The position numbers and the translations under genes were made by a program. The notes beneath the pieces were generated by a model that had not been told where the DNA came from, searched no databases, and worked only from the letters and a program-made list of their open reading frames with translations. This document shows, one piece after another, positions 31,912 through 42,047 of a stretch of 64,000 nucleotides of DNA. Within the stretch, counting starts at the first letter, position 1. Each line of letters starts with the position of its first letter. This stretch comes from Pleurodeles waltl (Eukaryota > Chordata > Amphibia > Caudata > Salamandridae), in the NCBI RefSeq assembly GCF_031143425.1, contig NC_090450.1:218995442-219059441 (forward strand). Direction: 5' to 3'.

Positions 31912-31960
31912 ATGGCACCGCAAAGACACACCAGGTTTTCTGAGCACACAGCTATGCGGA
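31912..31960 (+). pseudogene. Harbinger Myb-like gene A, 5' stub
   Basis: ATGGCACCGCAAAGACAC starts the same gene as at 58745 and continues through a GRF-type start (RFSEH region). It is lost at about 31960, where sequence jumps to the equivalent of about 60530-60560 in copy 2. The remaining exon, intron and second exon are deleted. Confidence 0.7.
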
Positions 31961-32202
31961 TCAATGTGTATTTGCAATAACTGTGGAAAAATGCTATATC
32001 CAATGTATTGTCAACATACCTATGTCACATAGCTCTAGTCCATGCGGAAACAAAGCAGATGTCACACAGTGGGACCCACATCTGTGAAATTGAAAGGGAA
32101 TGTGACAAATCAGGTCCATACACTGGGTGAAAGTGACAGACAGATGAGAGGTAGAAGAATTATATCAGATGTAGCAGGCAGTGTTGTCTTCTTACCTGTG
32201 TC

Positions 32203-32468
32203 TCACTGGAAGTATTGATGAATCACCGTGTTCCTATTGTCTATGTCCTCTTCTTCTGCTTCCTCGTCTTCACTGTCCACAGGCTCCACTGCTGCCACAA
32301 CAGCTCCATCTGGACCATCCTCCTGCAGAAAAGGCACCTGTCGTCGCAAAGCCAAGTTGTGAAGCATACAGCAGGCCACGATGATCTGGCACACCTTCTT
32401 TGGTGAGTAGAATAGGGAACCACCTGTCATGTGGAGGCACCTGAACCTGGCTTCAGGAGGCCGAAGTT
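32203..32468 (-). pseudogene. HARBI1-like: Harbinger transposase C-terminal part, copy 1
   Basis: The minus-strand frame ends the transposase: ARFRCLHMTGGSLFYS, VCQIIVACCMLHNLALRR and an acidic tail (DSEDEEAEEEDIDNR). The equivalent of this segment in the family follows the third catalytic acid. A missing base near 32446 shifts the frame, and the Penelope element separates it from the rest of the gene at 36770-37663. Confidence 0.85.
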
Positions 32469-32482
32469 CCTTTCTATAATCC
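32469..32482. repeat. target-site duplication, left of Penelope element
   Basis: CCTTTCTATAATCC, 14 bp, identical to 36756-36769. Confidence 0.9.
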
Positions 32483-32543
32483 AAAGAACAAAGGGAGGGA
32501 CCGGGAGGTTAATGGTCCAGTGTACAGTCTCCCGATACAAATT

Positions 32544-33816
32544 CCAAAGAAAATAAAGGTAAACTGTTCCAATCAGTAAGAAAAAGAGAAGGGAGACCTA
32601 ATTCAACAGGATCGAGAACCCTCAAGCATCACACTGGTTGACTGGCTTCATCATTGGGAGAGCTCCTCGTTAGGCCGGTGCTGCAATGCCTAACGGGCTC
32701 CCGAGGGGGGCTCTTAACCGTATTGCTCTAATAGTAGCAGGTGGAATCAGATCATACAGAAGGAGTACCAAAATTCAAGTATCCGAGCAACAAAGGAGAG
32801 AGTGAAATATTAACATTGGTTATCCATCAAATAATATTAATCATAAGTTTAATCAGTACTAATAAGATGGAGACCAAGATTAAAAACGGAGTGAGAGTCA
32901 AAAAGTGAGTGATAATGCTCACGTGCTCCCAACAATTATACAAGAGGATTAAACCAGTTATGGTGCCTCTAGTCATCAGGTCTACATGTTTTGCATCTGA
33001 TGGTCCAGCCGGATCCAATGACGCTTCATCAGGACCAAAAATAATTTTTAACTTCTCCAAAAAATATAAATTGCTATGAGCCCTACTAGGGAAAGAAATG
33101 CAAAAAACAGTCACTTACTTTTATGTGTTTGCTATGTGAAAAAAGGTCGCCCTAAAAAATGAAATCAAAGGACACATATAGAAAGTGTAGTCCAAGGTAA
33201 ATAAAACATAGTGAATATAGTAATTCAGTGCATAATTCACAAAAAGATATATGTAAATTAGGCTTACCATCCCCGGTCTCAGGATAAGGCTCCTAGGAAT
33301 CGCATGTCAGGAACTGGAACTGACATTCTATGTTCATGGTAGTCATAAAAATGTATGTTACCAGTAGTTTTGTTGCAAAAATAATGAAAAACAACTCTAA
33401 TCATCTTATGCATCTCCGACAGCTAAAATCCGTTGTGATGACAATTCTATCACCATGTAGTGAAACATCAGTCATAATAAACTAATATTTGTTATCACAA
33501 ACTATTGTACGTAAGTGTAACATAGTGCATGGTGAGAAAGGAAAAAAACCCTTATAAAAAGCCTAAAATCAGTGCCCAATCGGGGGTTATGCTCACCAAC
33601 GTACTTAGAAAGTGTTAAAACCTAGTTGCCAAACCAATTAGTGAAAAAGGACCTGAGGATGTGGCATGCGGTCGTCTAAATTCGGATCCGATAGACCCAT
33701 CTACTTAGCGGGGGCGCCAGACTAAAGTAAATAGTAATTTTTAATCACCCGCCGATCTGCGTGAGTTTGCGGTAAAAAGGGAGGGTTTCCACTTACATTG
33801 ATTCAGTCGTTCGTAG
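32544..33816 (-). repeat. Penelope inverted flank, left (about 1.27 kb)
   Basis: Reverse complement of 35480-36755, matching from CCAAAGAAAATAAAGG at the outer edge to TCGTTCGTAG at the inner edge. Both flanks encode the same open stretch (minus 33114-32827 and plus 36184-36471), differing by only a few residues. That shows recent common origin, not coding. Confidence 0.92.
32979..33036 (-). ncRNA. hammerhead-ribozyme-like motif, left copy (mutated core)
   Basis: On the minus strand: GGTC, CTGATGA, a stem-loop closed by GCGTC/GATGC, then AAAA and CATGTA, ending GACC that pairs with the opening GGTC. The right copy has GAAA where this copy has AAAA, so the conserved core G is changed. Hammerheads are known in Penelope-like elements. 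Confidence 0.6.
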
Positions 33817-33821
33817 TTTCG

Positions 33822-34300
33822 ATGGGCAGTACTTTTGCGCCTAGCCTAGCCTGTCTGTATATGTATGACTTTGAAGAAAAATTCATTCTGTCTCAATCTA
33901 ATACTTTTCATAATGACATAAAACTATGGAGGCGCTATATAGATGATATATAGGTCATATGGCAAGGACTGTTGTCCAAAGTAGATGAATTCACTACCTG
34001 GGTAAATTCCCTTGATCCTTACTTGAACTTCACGGCCACAATATCATCAACCCGCCTACCTTTTCTTGATTTGATGATTACCATTGATGATAATGGCCTA
34101 TTGGCAACTAGTACATATCACAAACCTACAGATCGTAACAGCCTTTTGTTATATGAGAGTCACCATCCTAAAGCTCTAAGAGACAACCTACCCGTGGGCC
34201 AGTTCCTACGGCTCAGATGAAATTGTAGTTCCACACAAGACTTTGACCAACAAGCAAGTACTCTCCAAATAAAACTCTATGAACGACACTATCCACAAAA
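33822..34300 (+). pseudogene. Penelope reverse transcriptase, C-terminal half
   Basis: The frame begins MGSTFAPSLACLYMYDFEEKF, a Penelope reverse transcriptase motif, at the exact edge of the left inverted repeat, so the N-terminal part of the enzyme is absent. The catalytic box follows at about 33933 as RRYIDDI with a TAG directly after it. The thumb region (YLNFTATISSTRLPFLDL, YHKPTDRNSLLLYESHHP) runs to a TGA at about 34218. A run of seven A near 34296-34303 marks the frame change into the endonuclease. Function is lost through truncation, nonsense codons and the frame change. Confidence 0.85.
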
Positions 34301-35034
34301 AAATTGTGAATCTGGCACGTAAGAGAGCAAAAAACAATCATAGGGAATGTCTACTGGCAACTAAGGATAAGGCTCCTCAGACACGAATAACTTGTGTCTC
34401 CACATTTACTCCACTGTCCAATGATATCAAGAAACTGGCCAATAAACGTTGGTCGATATTTGAGAGTGGCAGGACTATAATGCCAAAACCACTATTTGCC
34501 TGTAAACGCACTTTTAATATTAAAGACATAGTGGTTCATACTCGTCCACGTGTCCCATATGACATTCCTACACAAAGATCATTGTGGGACCTTCCCCCAG
34601 TTGAAGGCCACTATCCCTGCGGTAATTGCAATGTGTGTAAACTGACTAGACAAACAACATCACTAGACCTTGACCCTATAGGGAAGTGGCACCTAAGAAA
34701 ACACACGAACTGTAACTCTAAGAATTGCATCTTCATGATTACGTGTCCATGTGGACTACGTTATATTGGAATGACGACACGTCCCGTTAAGATACGTATT
34801 AATGAACATAGGAGCAATATCAGATGCCACAGGGTGACTACTAAACTCTGTGCGCACTTCTTAGACGCTCCACATACCCCGAATGACCTTTGGTGGGTGA
34901 TCTTGGAAGCCCCCAGAGTCCGATCGAATGTTTCTGATCTCCTTTTCAGAATTGAACAACGCTGGATTTTTAAATTAGGGACCTCTATTCGGGGACTGAA
35001 CGATGATATTCTGTGGACTACACTTTCATCTTAA
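34279..35034 (+). CDS. Penelope GIY-YIG endonuclease domain
   Basis: An open frame of 251 residues continuing the Penelope polyprotein in a shifted frame. It contains a Cys-rich finger (YPCGNCNVCKLT) at about residue 115, then a GIY-YIG nuclease core (CIFMITCPCGLRYIGMT, followed by RINEHRSNI), and ends with a helical region. In Penelope-like elements this nuclease nicks target DNA for primed reverse transcription. The domain itself looks undamaged, but it is no longer fused in frame to the reverse transcriptase. The ATG used here is probably internal to the original polyprotein. Confidence 0.85.
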   Translation: MNDTIHKKIVNLARKRAKNNHRECLLATKDKAPQTRITCVSTFTPLSNDIKKLANKRWSIFESGRTIMPKPLFACKRTFNIKDIVVHTRPRVPYDIPTQRSLWDLPPVEGHYPCGNCNVCKLTRQTTSLDLDPIGKWHLRKHTNCNSKNCIFMITCPCGLRYIGMTTRPVKIRINEHRSNIRCHRVTTKLCAHFLDAPHTPNDLWWVILEAPRVRSNVSDLLFRIEQRWIFKLGTSIRGLNDDILWTTLSS

Positions 35035-35479
35035 CTCTCTCAGCCTATGGAATTGCTTTTAGGTTATTGGTATTCCGAAAAGACCCCTTTTACAACCATA
35101 TGTACCTATTCCTATTAGACCTTTTTTATGTCACTACTATTTACATTATGATTATATATATATGTCTCACGTGTTATTTATTGGTTAAGTCCTCCTTTTT
35201 TAACATATTTGTTAGCACAATATGCTATTTTTCGATTAACCAGTCTGTTTTTTCACGTTTGACACAATTAAATAATACGAGGTATTGGTTCCTCGATCAA
35301 GACTAAGTCCATTTTCTATTTTTAGTATTCTTTGACATAGTCCGTCTTCTATCTCCAGTATCCTTTATGCGCGCGAGCCGGTAATTCTTTCCGGGTTCTC
35401 GCGGCTACACATAAAAACCTCGCCGAGCGCCCAGCCACTCGTTTATGGGGACGCTGTCAGGCGGGTAGGTACAAAAAGC
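35035..35479 (+). other. Penelope 3' region before right flank
   Basis: Untranslated sequence after the endonuclease stop. Near 35365-35480 it becomes GC-rich. No gene seen. Confidence 0.5.
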
Positions 35480-36755
35480 CTACGAACGACTGAATCAATG
35501 TAAGTGGAAACCCTCCCTTTTTACCGCAAACTCACGCGGATCGGTGGGCGATTAAAAATTACTATTTACTTTAGTCTGGCGCCCCCGCTAAGTAGATGGG
35601 TCTATCGGATCCGAATTTAGACGACCGCATGCCATATCCTCAGGTCCTTTTTCACTAATTGGTTTGGCAACTAGGTTTTAACACTTTCTAAGTACGTTGG
35701 TGAGCATAACCCCCGATTGGGCACTGATTTTAGGCTTTTTATAAGGGGTGTTTTCCTTTCTCACCATGCACTATGTTACACTGCTACGTACAATAGTTTG
35801 TGATAACAAATATTAGTTTATTATGACTGATGTTTCACTACATGGTGATAGACTTGTCATCACAATGGATTTTAGCTGTCGGAGATGCATAAGATGATTA
35901 GAGTTGTTTTTCGTTATTTTTGCAACAAAACTACTGTTAACATAAATTTTTATGACTACCATGAACATAGAATGTCAGTTCCAGTTCCTGACATGTGATT
36001 CCTAGGAGCCTTATCCTGAGACCGGGGATGGTAAGCCTAATTTACATACATCTTTTTGTGAATTATGCACTGAATTACTATATTCACTATGTTTTTTTAA
36101 CCTTGGACTACACTTTCTATATGTGTCCTTTGATTTCATTTTTTAGGGCGACCTTTTTTGACATAGCAAACACATAAAAGTAAGTGACTGTTTTTTGCAT
36201 TTCTGTCCCTAGTAGGGCTCATAGCAATTTATATTTTTTGGAGAAGTTAAAAATTATTTTTGGTCCTGATGAAGCGTCATTGGATCCGGCTGGACCATCA
36301 GATGCGAAACATGTAGACCTGATGACTAGAGGCACCATAACTGGTTTAATCCTCTTGTATAATTGTTGGGAGCACGTGAGCATTATCACTCACTTTTTGA
36401 CTCTCACTCCGTTTTTAATCTTGGTCTCCATCTTATTAGTAGTGATTAAACTTATGATTAATATTATTTGATGGATAACCAATTTTAATATTTCACTCTC
36501 TCCTTTGTTGCTCGGATACTTGAATTTTGGTACTCCTTCTGTATGATCTGATTCCACCTGCTACTATTAGAGCAATACGGTTAAGAGCCCCCCTCGGGGA
36601 GACTGTTAGGCATTGCAGCACCGGCCTAACAAGGAGCTCTCCCAATGATGAAGCCAGTCATCCAGTGTGATGCTTGAGGGTTCTCGCTCCTGTTGAATTA
36701 GGTCTCCCTTCTCTTTTTCTTACTGATTGGAACAGTGTACCTTTATTTTCTTTGG
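35480..36755 (+). repeat. Penelope inverted flank, right (about 1.28 kb)
   Basis: The element's own 3' end in sense orientation, matched inverted by 32544-33816. Confidence 0.92.
36262..36319 (+). ncRNA. hammerhead-ribozyme-like motif, right copy
   Basis: GGTC (36262-36265), CTGATGA, an extra A, a stem closed by GCGTC/GATGC, GAAA, a very short third stem (C, AT, G), a TA cleavage site and GACC (36316-36319) pairing with GGTC. All core bases of the hammerhead fold are present. The extra A after CTGATGA is unusual. It matches the minimal type expected in Penelope flanks. Confidence 0.68.
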
Positions 36756-36769
36756 CCTTTCTATAATCC
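36756..36769. repeat. target-site duplication, right of Penelope element
   Basis: CCTTTCTATAATCC, partner of 32469-32482. Confidence 0.9.
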
Positions 36770-37663
36770 TCCTAGTTCGCCCATGTGCCTCATTGTAGCA
36801 TTCCTCTGCCCTTGTCCTGGGATTCCTCACTGGGGTCAGTAGCCATGACAGGTTGGGATAACCAGAGTCACCTGCAAATGTCGAGGGACAACTGTTAGAC
36901 ACACACTAACTCTTAGAGACATCCCCAGACCCAGACACCTAGTCACACTGTATTGGGTCCATGTCCTCACCTAATAGCCACACACGGTGCCTCTGGAGTA
37001 GCCCCATCACATAAGGGATACTGCTATTCCTCAAAATGTAAGCGTCATGCACTGAGCCAGGACCTAGGCATTCACATGGGAGATGTACTGGTCGTCCAAA
37101 CACACCATCTGCACATTCATCGAATGGTAACTCTTCCGGTTTCTGTACACCTGTTCACTCTGGCAGGGGGGGGACCAAGGCCACATGTGTCCCCTCAATG
37201 GCACCTATGATGTTGGCGATATGTCCCAGGGCATAGAAGTCACCTTTCACTGTAGGCAAATCCTCCACCTGAGGGAACACGATGTAGCTGCGCATGTGTT
37301 TCAGCAGGGCAGAAAACACTCTGGACAACATGTTGGAGAACACAGGCTGGGACATTCCTGATGCAATGGCCACTGTTGTTTGAAAAGACCCACTTGCCAG
37401 GGAAAGGAGTACTGACAGCACCTGCACTAGAAGGGGGATTCCTGTGGGATGGCGGATAGCTCCAACTGGGCACACAGTTCCAGGATTGTGGTACGATCAA
37501 GTCTGTAGGTAACAATTACATGTCGCTCCTCCATTGTCGACAGGTCCACCAGCGATCTGTACACCGGAGGATGCCGCCATCTCCTCACCTGCCCCAGCGG
37601 ACGTGCTCTATGGAGGAGAACAGCGAGCAGAGAGTCAACCAACACTGAGGTACGTAAACACAA
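36770..37663 (-). pseudogene. HARBI1-like: Harbinger DDE transposase, copy 1
   Basis: The minus-strand transposase starts at 37663 (SVLVDSLLAVLLHRARPLGQ, STMEERHVIVTYRLDRTTI). It changes frame near 37440, continues with SVLLSLASGSFQTTVAIA, LLKHMRSYIVFPQVEDLP and GDFYALGHIANIIGAIEGTHV, then changes frame again near 37160. The first catalytic Asp (GAIDGTHV in copy 2) is Glu here. After a 39-bp intron-like stretch (about 36878-36916) comes [18 protein letters not shown]. The Penelope element then breaks the gene. Multiple lesions mean no activity. Confidence 0.88.
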
Positions 37664-38054
37664 CTTTATTCCATAATTTTTTTTAATCGATATATGCCTG
37701 TATTAGTGTTTATACAAGGCCTGGATATGTGTGACGCAGTCAAAATGAATGCCATGTAGCCCCCTGAAATGGTGGCTGCCTGACCTGTAAGGTGGGACAA
37801 GGGGATATGAGGTAACTGCGCTGGCGTTGTACACCGTCGCGGTAGGCGGTCGAAGTCCGCGTCGCAATCCTGCATTGGTTAACATTCGACCTTATGGGTC
37901 CCAGGAGCAAATGATGATGTATGCCGGCGGTGACGGTATGCACCGCCGCGGACGTCACCGACATTTTCTCTCTGTTCACTCACTTGATACCTGATCTTCG
38001 ACAGGAGAGGACCTACACTGCAAGTGCTGCTATGATCTCAGTCTGGAAGAGACA
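37664..38054. promoter_or_regulatory. Harbinger divergent intergenic region, copy 1
   Basis: The spacer between the minus-strand transposase and plus-strand Myb-like gene B. It contains inverted GGCGGT/ACCGCC words (TAGGCGGTCG, TGCACCGCCG) like those at the element ends. The equivalent in copy 2 is 61971-62346. A shared promoter is likely, by arrangement. Confidence 0.4.
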
Positions 38055-40256
38055 ATGGCTCATGTGTCTGGGGAAAGGGCCCCTGCCTTCAGCACAGAGG
38101 AGTTGGAGAAACTAGTGGATGGGGTCCTCCCCCAGTACACGCTACTCTACGGTCCTCCAGATAAACAGGTAAGTAAACTGTGAGCATGCCTAATGGGCAA
38201 TGCCTGTGTGGAGTGGTGTGGATGAAAGATAGGTGGGGTAGAATGAGGCGTGCATGAAACAACGGTGAGTGCATGTGCATCATGGCAAGTGTAGGGATGC
38301 GGGCCAATGATTGTGACGGTGCGGACGGTTATATCTTCTCCTTTTCGCCTGTACTATTCGTGTAGGTCAGCGTCCACCAGAAGGTGGATATTTGGTGTGC
38401 CATCGCCAAGGAAGTTCGGACCCTGGGGGTCCACCACAGACAGAGCACCCACTGCCGGAAAAGATGGGAGGACATTCGCCGCTGGAGCAAGAAGACGGCG
38501 GAGGCCCAGCTGGGGATGGCCTCCCAACGTGGGAGGGGTGCTCATGGCACCATGAACCCCGTGATGTTCCAGATCCTGGCGGTGGCGTATCCGGAGTTGG
38601 ATGGGCACTTGAGGGCATCAGAGCAGCCACAAGGGGGTGGGTACACTCTCATTCTGCTGATTCAGCGCGCATTGTAGGTGTCAGGGTGGGGGAGGTGGGC
38701 TGTGGGTTCCCCTAGCCCAGTGTGAGTTTAGTAGGAAAGGTCCCTTCTTAAGGCAGGCCATGTGGCACCCCACCCCACCCCACCTGTGTTCAGAGCCAAC
38801 TACACCTAGTCAGGCTCCTGTGACTTCCATGTGTGCAGCAATCGGGCATAGGCCTTGTACCCCATGTCCCTGTGATTAATTTGGGAACTCAAAGAGCACG
38901 GCGTAGTGCAGGGGGCTTCTGTGTCTGTAGTGTCCACCAACAGTAGCGGTATTCCATGCACTCAACATGTCTTTCTTCTGTCTCCCCCCCCTTTTTGTGG
39001 TCTCCCTGTTCTTGTGTGCATTAGCATCATCAGGCAGAGGAGCTGTGGCACCAGAGCAGGAGGGAGCTGCATCCCACATGGCCCTGGAGGGCGAGACTGC
39101 GGAGTCAGAAGACACCAGTGGGACGGAGGGCGAGGGGGGCTCCACGGCAGGGACAGGACCTAAAACCAGCGACACGGACTCCTCCTCTGATGGGAGCTCC
39201 CTTGCAGTGGCGGGCCCCTCTGTGCCCCCCGCATCTACAGGTACAGCCGCCCCACCCCCCCCTCCCAGCACCACCCTTCCAGCAGCCCCTCAGCGTGTGC
39301 CCCGTGCCCCCGTGAAGGTGGGCATCTCCTTCGCCCCAGGCACCTCACCTCCTGCCCCTGTCAGCCCTGCTGCCCTCAGTGAGGAGGCCATTGACCTCCT
39401 CAGGTCCCTCACTGTTGGGCAGTCTACCATTTTGAATGCCATCCTGGGTGTAGAGAGGCAGTTGCAACAGACGAATGCTCCCCTGGAGGGCATTCATTCT
39501 GGTCAGGCAGCCCAACAACGAGCTTTTCCGACTCTGGCCTCAGCACTGATGGCAGCCATTGTCCCTGTGTCCAGTCTCCCCCCTCCAACTTCCTCCACCC
39601 AGACCCAAACACCTGTACCTCAGCCTATCCCAAGCACACCATCAGACCAGCATGCACACACCTCAACACACAAGGGAAGCTCAGGCAAACATATGCACCA
39701 CACATCCCACAGGCACTCACGAAAGCATCATACACATGCACACATACCAACATCCACTGCCTCCACTGTGTCCCCCTCCTCCTCGTCTCCCTCCTCCCTC
39801 CCAGTCTCGTCTCTACTCACACCTGCATGCACTACATCTTCAGCCACTACCTCCATCACCAGCACACCCACCACCACACCCCGCTCACTTGCACTCACCA
39901 CCCCCACAACCATTCACACATCTCCTGTGTCCTCTCCCAGTGTGTCTGTGACGCCACCTCCCAAGGTACACAAACGCAGCCACAAACCCACCCAACAGCC
40001 ATCCACCTCACGACAGCCTCCAGCCCATGCACCTTCACCCAAAGTCACCAAACGTACACCTCCTACAACCACTACCTCTTCCTCCACTCCCAAACCCCCT
40101 TCATCTACCCGTCCCAGTGTGTCCAAAAACTTTTCCTGTCCAACCTTGAACTCTTCCCCTCACCTTCCCCACCCCTTCAGTCCCCTAGGGCCCGCCTTTC
40201 CAGGTCCCAACCCAGCACCTCAGCCACAACATCTGCAGGAACAGTGGTGCCAGTAG
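38055..40256 (+). pseudogene. Harbinger Myb/SANT-like gene B, copy 1 (three exons)
   Basis: Exon 1 38055-38168 (ATG; FSTEELEKLVDGVLPQYTLL), exon 2 38366-38636 (DIWCAIAKEVRTLGVHHRQS, HCRKRWEDIRRWSKKTAE) and exon 3 from 39034. Introns start GTAAGT and GTGGGT and end TAG and CAG, and the frames join across both. Exons 1 and 2 form a Myb/SANT trihelix DNA-binding domain. Exon 3 is low-complexity Ser/Thr/Pro-rich with one conserved block (LSEEAIDLLRSLTVGQST, VERQLQQTNAPLEGIHSGQA). The exon 3 frame ends at 40256, apparently after a shift near an A-run at about 40125. A basic C-terminus and four DTAATSTAEQ-like repeats continue in another frame to 40696. Confidence 0.78.
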
Positions 40257-40696
40257 TAACCGGCTTCTGGAGTGCGCTAAGCAGCAGGGCAGCCAGTTTG
40301 CCAAGGAGCCACACCACGGACAGTCCCCCACCTCAAAAGCATAAAAGGTTGGCCACTGCCCGGCGGGAGAGAATCAAAACATCTACCACCAAAGCCTCTC
40401 CCAGGAGTACAGTTGGGAGTGGGAAGACAGCTGCGTCACCATCCAAGGTGGGGAAGGGGCACAGAAAAACAGGCAAGTCTCCGAAAACCTGCACGGCGGA
40501 CAAGACCGCCACCAGCACCACTGAACAGGACACCGCCGCCATCAGCACCGCTGCCAAGGACACCGCCGCCACCAGCACTGCTGTACAGGACACCGCCGAC
40601 ACCAGCACCGCTGAACAGGACACCGCTGCCACCAGCACCACAGGCCAAAGAGCGCCAAAAGCTCCAACGCTACTGAGGCCGCCACAAGCAGGATGA
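40257..40696 (+). pseudogene. Myb-like gene B, C-terminal part in shifted frame
   Basis: Open continuation of exon 3 in another frame: PPPQKHKRLATARRERIKTS, a basic likely nuclear-localisation stretch. Then come about four copies of a ten-residue unit of the type DTAATSTAxQ (40520-40650), ending at 40696 where the 74-bp minisatellite starts. Confidence 0.6.
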
Positions 40697-41104
40697 AGCA
40701 CTCTGGGCACCAAGCCTCCTCCAGAACCAGTGGAGAAAGGCATCCATTACCTCAGTCCTTGGCAGGATGAAGCATTCTGGGCACAAGCCCCCTCCAGAAC
40801 CAGTGGAGAAAGACATCCACTAACTCAGTCCTTGGCAGGATGAAGCACTCTGGGCACAAAGCCCCCTCCAGAACCAGTGAAGAAAGGCATCCACTACCTC
40901 AGTCCTTGGCAGGATGAAGCACTCTGGGCACAAAGCCCCCTCCAGAACCAGTGGAGAAAGGCATCCACTACCTCAGTCCTTGGCAGGATGAAGCACTCTG
41001 GGCACAAAGCCCCCTCCAGAACCAGTGGAGAAAGGCATCCACTACCTCAGTCCTTGGCAGGATGAAGCACTCTGGGCACAAAGCCCTCTCCAGAACCAGT
41101 GGAG
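40694..41104. repeat. minisatellite, 74-bp unit, about 5.5 copies
   Basis: Units begin ATGAAGCACTCTGGGCAC at about 40694, 40768, 40841, 40915, 40989 and 41063 (partial) and contain CCAGAACCAGTGGAG and CCTCAGTCCTTGGCAGG. Unit identity is high. The first starts at the end of Myb-like gene B. Confidence 0.92.
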
Positions 41105-41120
41105 ACTGTTATCCACTAGA

Positions 41121-41675
41121 GAGACTGTGGCTTTGCACTCCCCCGGATACAGCAGTAGGGCAAACCACCCACTGGAGAGACTTGAGAGACTGTGGCTTTG
41201 CACTCCCCAGGATACAGCAGTGAGCAAACCACCCACTGGAGAAACTTGAGTGACTGTGGCTTTGCACTCCCCAGGATACAGCAGTGGGCAAACCACCCAC
41301 TGGAGAGACTTGAGAGACCGTGGCTTTGCACTCCCCAGGATACAGCTGTGGGCAAACCACCCACTGGAGAGACTTGGGAGACCGTGGCTTTGCACTCCCC
41401 AGGATACAGCAGTGGGCAAACCACCCACTGTAAAGACTTGTGAGACCGTGGCTTTGCACTCCCCAGGATACAGCAGTGGGCAAACCACCCACTGGAGAGA
41501 CTTGTGAGACCGTGGCTTTGCACTCCCCAGGATACAGCAGTGGGCAAACCACCCACTGGAGAGACTTGAGAGACTGTGGCTTTGCACTCCCCAGGATACA
41601 GCAGTGGGCAAACCACCCACTGGAGAGACTTGAGAGACTGTGGCTTTGCACTCCCCAGGATACAGCAGTGGGCAT
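41121..41675. repeat. minisatellite, 64-bp unit, about 9 copies
   Basis: Nine occurrences of GTGGCTTTGCACTCCCC, spaced about 61-66 bp. Each is followed by GGATACAGCAGTGGGCAAAC and CACCCACTGGAGAGACTT. Because 64 is not a multiple of three, long open frames arise in several frames on both strands; I treat them as by-products. Confidence 0.93.
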
Positions 41676-42044
41676 GGAGCCCCCTTGTGGATCTGGCGTC
41701 ATGCACTCATCCGGCTGAGGTCCTGGTTCCTCGTGGGGTATGTAGAGGTGAGCGTTTTCCCTTCCAAGTCCTGTTTCCGCTGTGTTTTTGTTCGCGGTGA
41801 AACCGCCCCAAAAAAGGTGGCAGATTGGACTGTTGTAATACAGTGGGCGGAACCTTGTCTTCCGTCTGTCTGTTGCCGGTTACCGCTACGGTGTTTGTTT
41901 GTACCACCGTGGCAGTCGGAGTGTTAAAGTGGCTGTCTATGTTGGCGGTTTCCGCCACGGTCGTGATTCGATTTTTTTTACCGCCGGCCTGTTGGCGGTT
42001 TTACCGCCGCTTTAACACTGACCGCCAGGGTTGTAATGAGGGCC
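41676..42044 (+). promoter_or_regulatory. Harbinger right subterminal and terminal region
   Basis: After the minisatellite the sequence becomes rich in GGCGGT/ACCGCC (five by eye in 41940-42030), including GGCGGTTTTACCGCC, a small inverted repeat. It ends GTTGTAATGAGGGCC. Confidence 0.6.
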
Positions 42045-42047
42045 ATT

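Larger units (their letters stand above)
32483..36755 (+). mobile_element. Penelope-like element with inverted flanks
   Basis: A 4273-bp insertion in the Harbinger transposase with a 14-bp TSD. The centre (33822-35034) codes for the last part of a Penelope reverse transcriptase and a GIY-YIG endonuclease. It is bounded by inverted repeats 32544-33816 and 35480-36755. A further 61 bp (32483-32543) lie outside the left repeat. The reverse transcriptase starts abruptly at the repeat junction, so the 5' coding half has been replaced by an inverted copy of the 3' end. Confidence 0.9.
31314..42044 (+). mobile_element. PIF/Harbinger element copy 1, with nested Penelope element
   Basis: Ends GGGGGTCATTACAAC (31314-31328) and GTTGTAATGAGGGCC (42030-42044) are inverted, and the element is flanked by ATT at 31311-31313 and 42045-42047. 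Inside, in order: a leader and a stub of Myb-like gene A, the minus-strand DDE transposase (split by the Penelope insertion 32483-36755), a divergent intergenic region, the plus-strand Myb-like gene B, two minisatellites and a GGCGGT-rich right end. Excluding the insertion it is about 6.5 kb. Frame breaks and a catalytic substitution make it non-autonomous. Confidence 0.88.

Noticed and set aside
32827..33114. 95-codon ORF repeated at 36184-36471, possibly a conserved gene
   Set aside because: It is the Penelope flank containing the hammerhead motif; similarity reflects the inverted repeat, not coding.
40694..41675. CRISPR-like array
   Set aside because: Units are contiguous minisatellite repeats without distinct spacers, in a eukaryotic transposon.
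41042..41706. Three overlapping minus-strand ORFs of 192-197 codons and several plus-strand ones
   Set aside because: They arise from the 64-bp minisatellite. Its unit length is not a multiple of three, so the same peptide repeats rotate through all frames.
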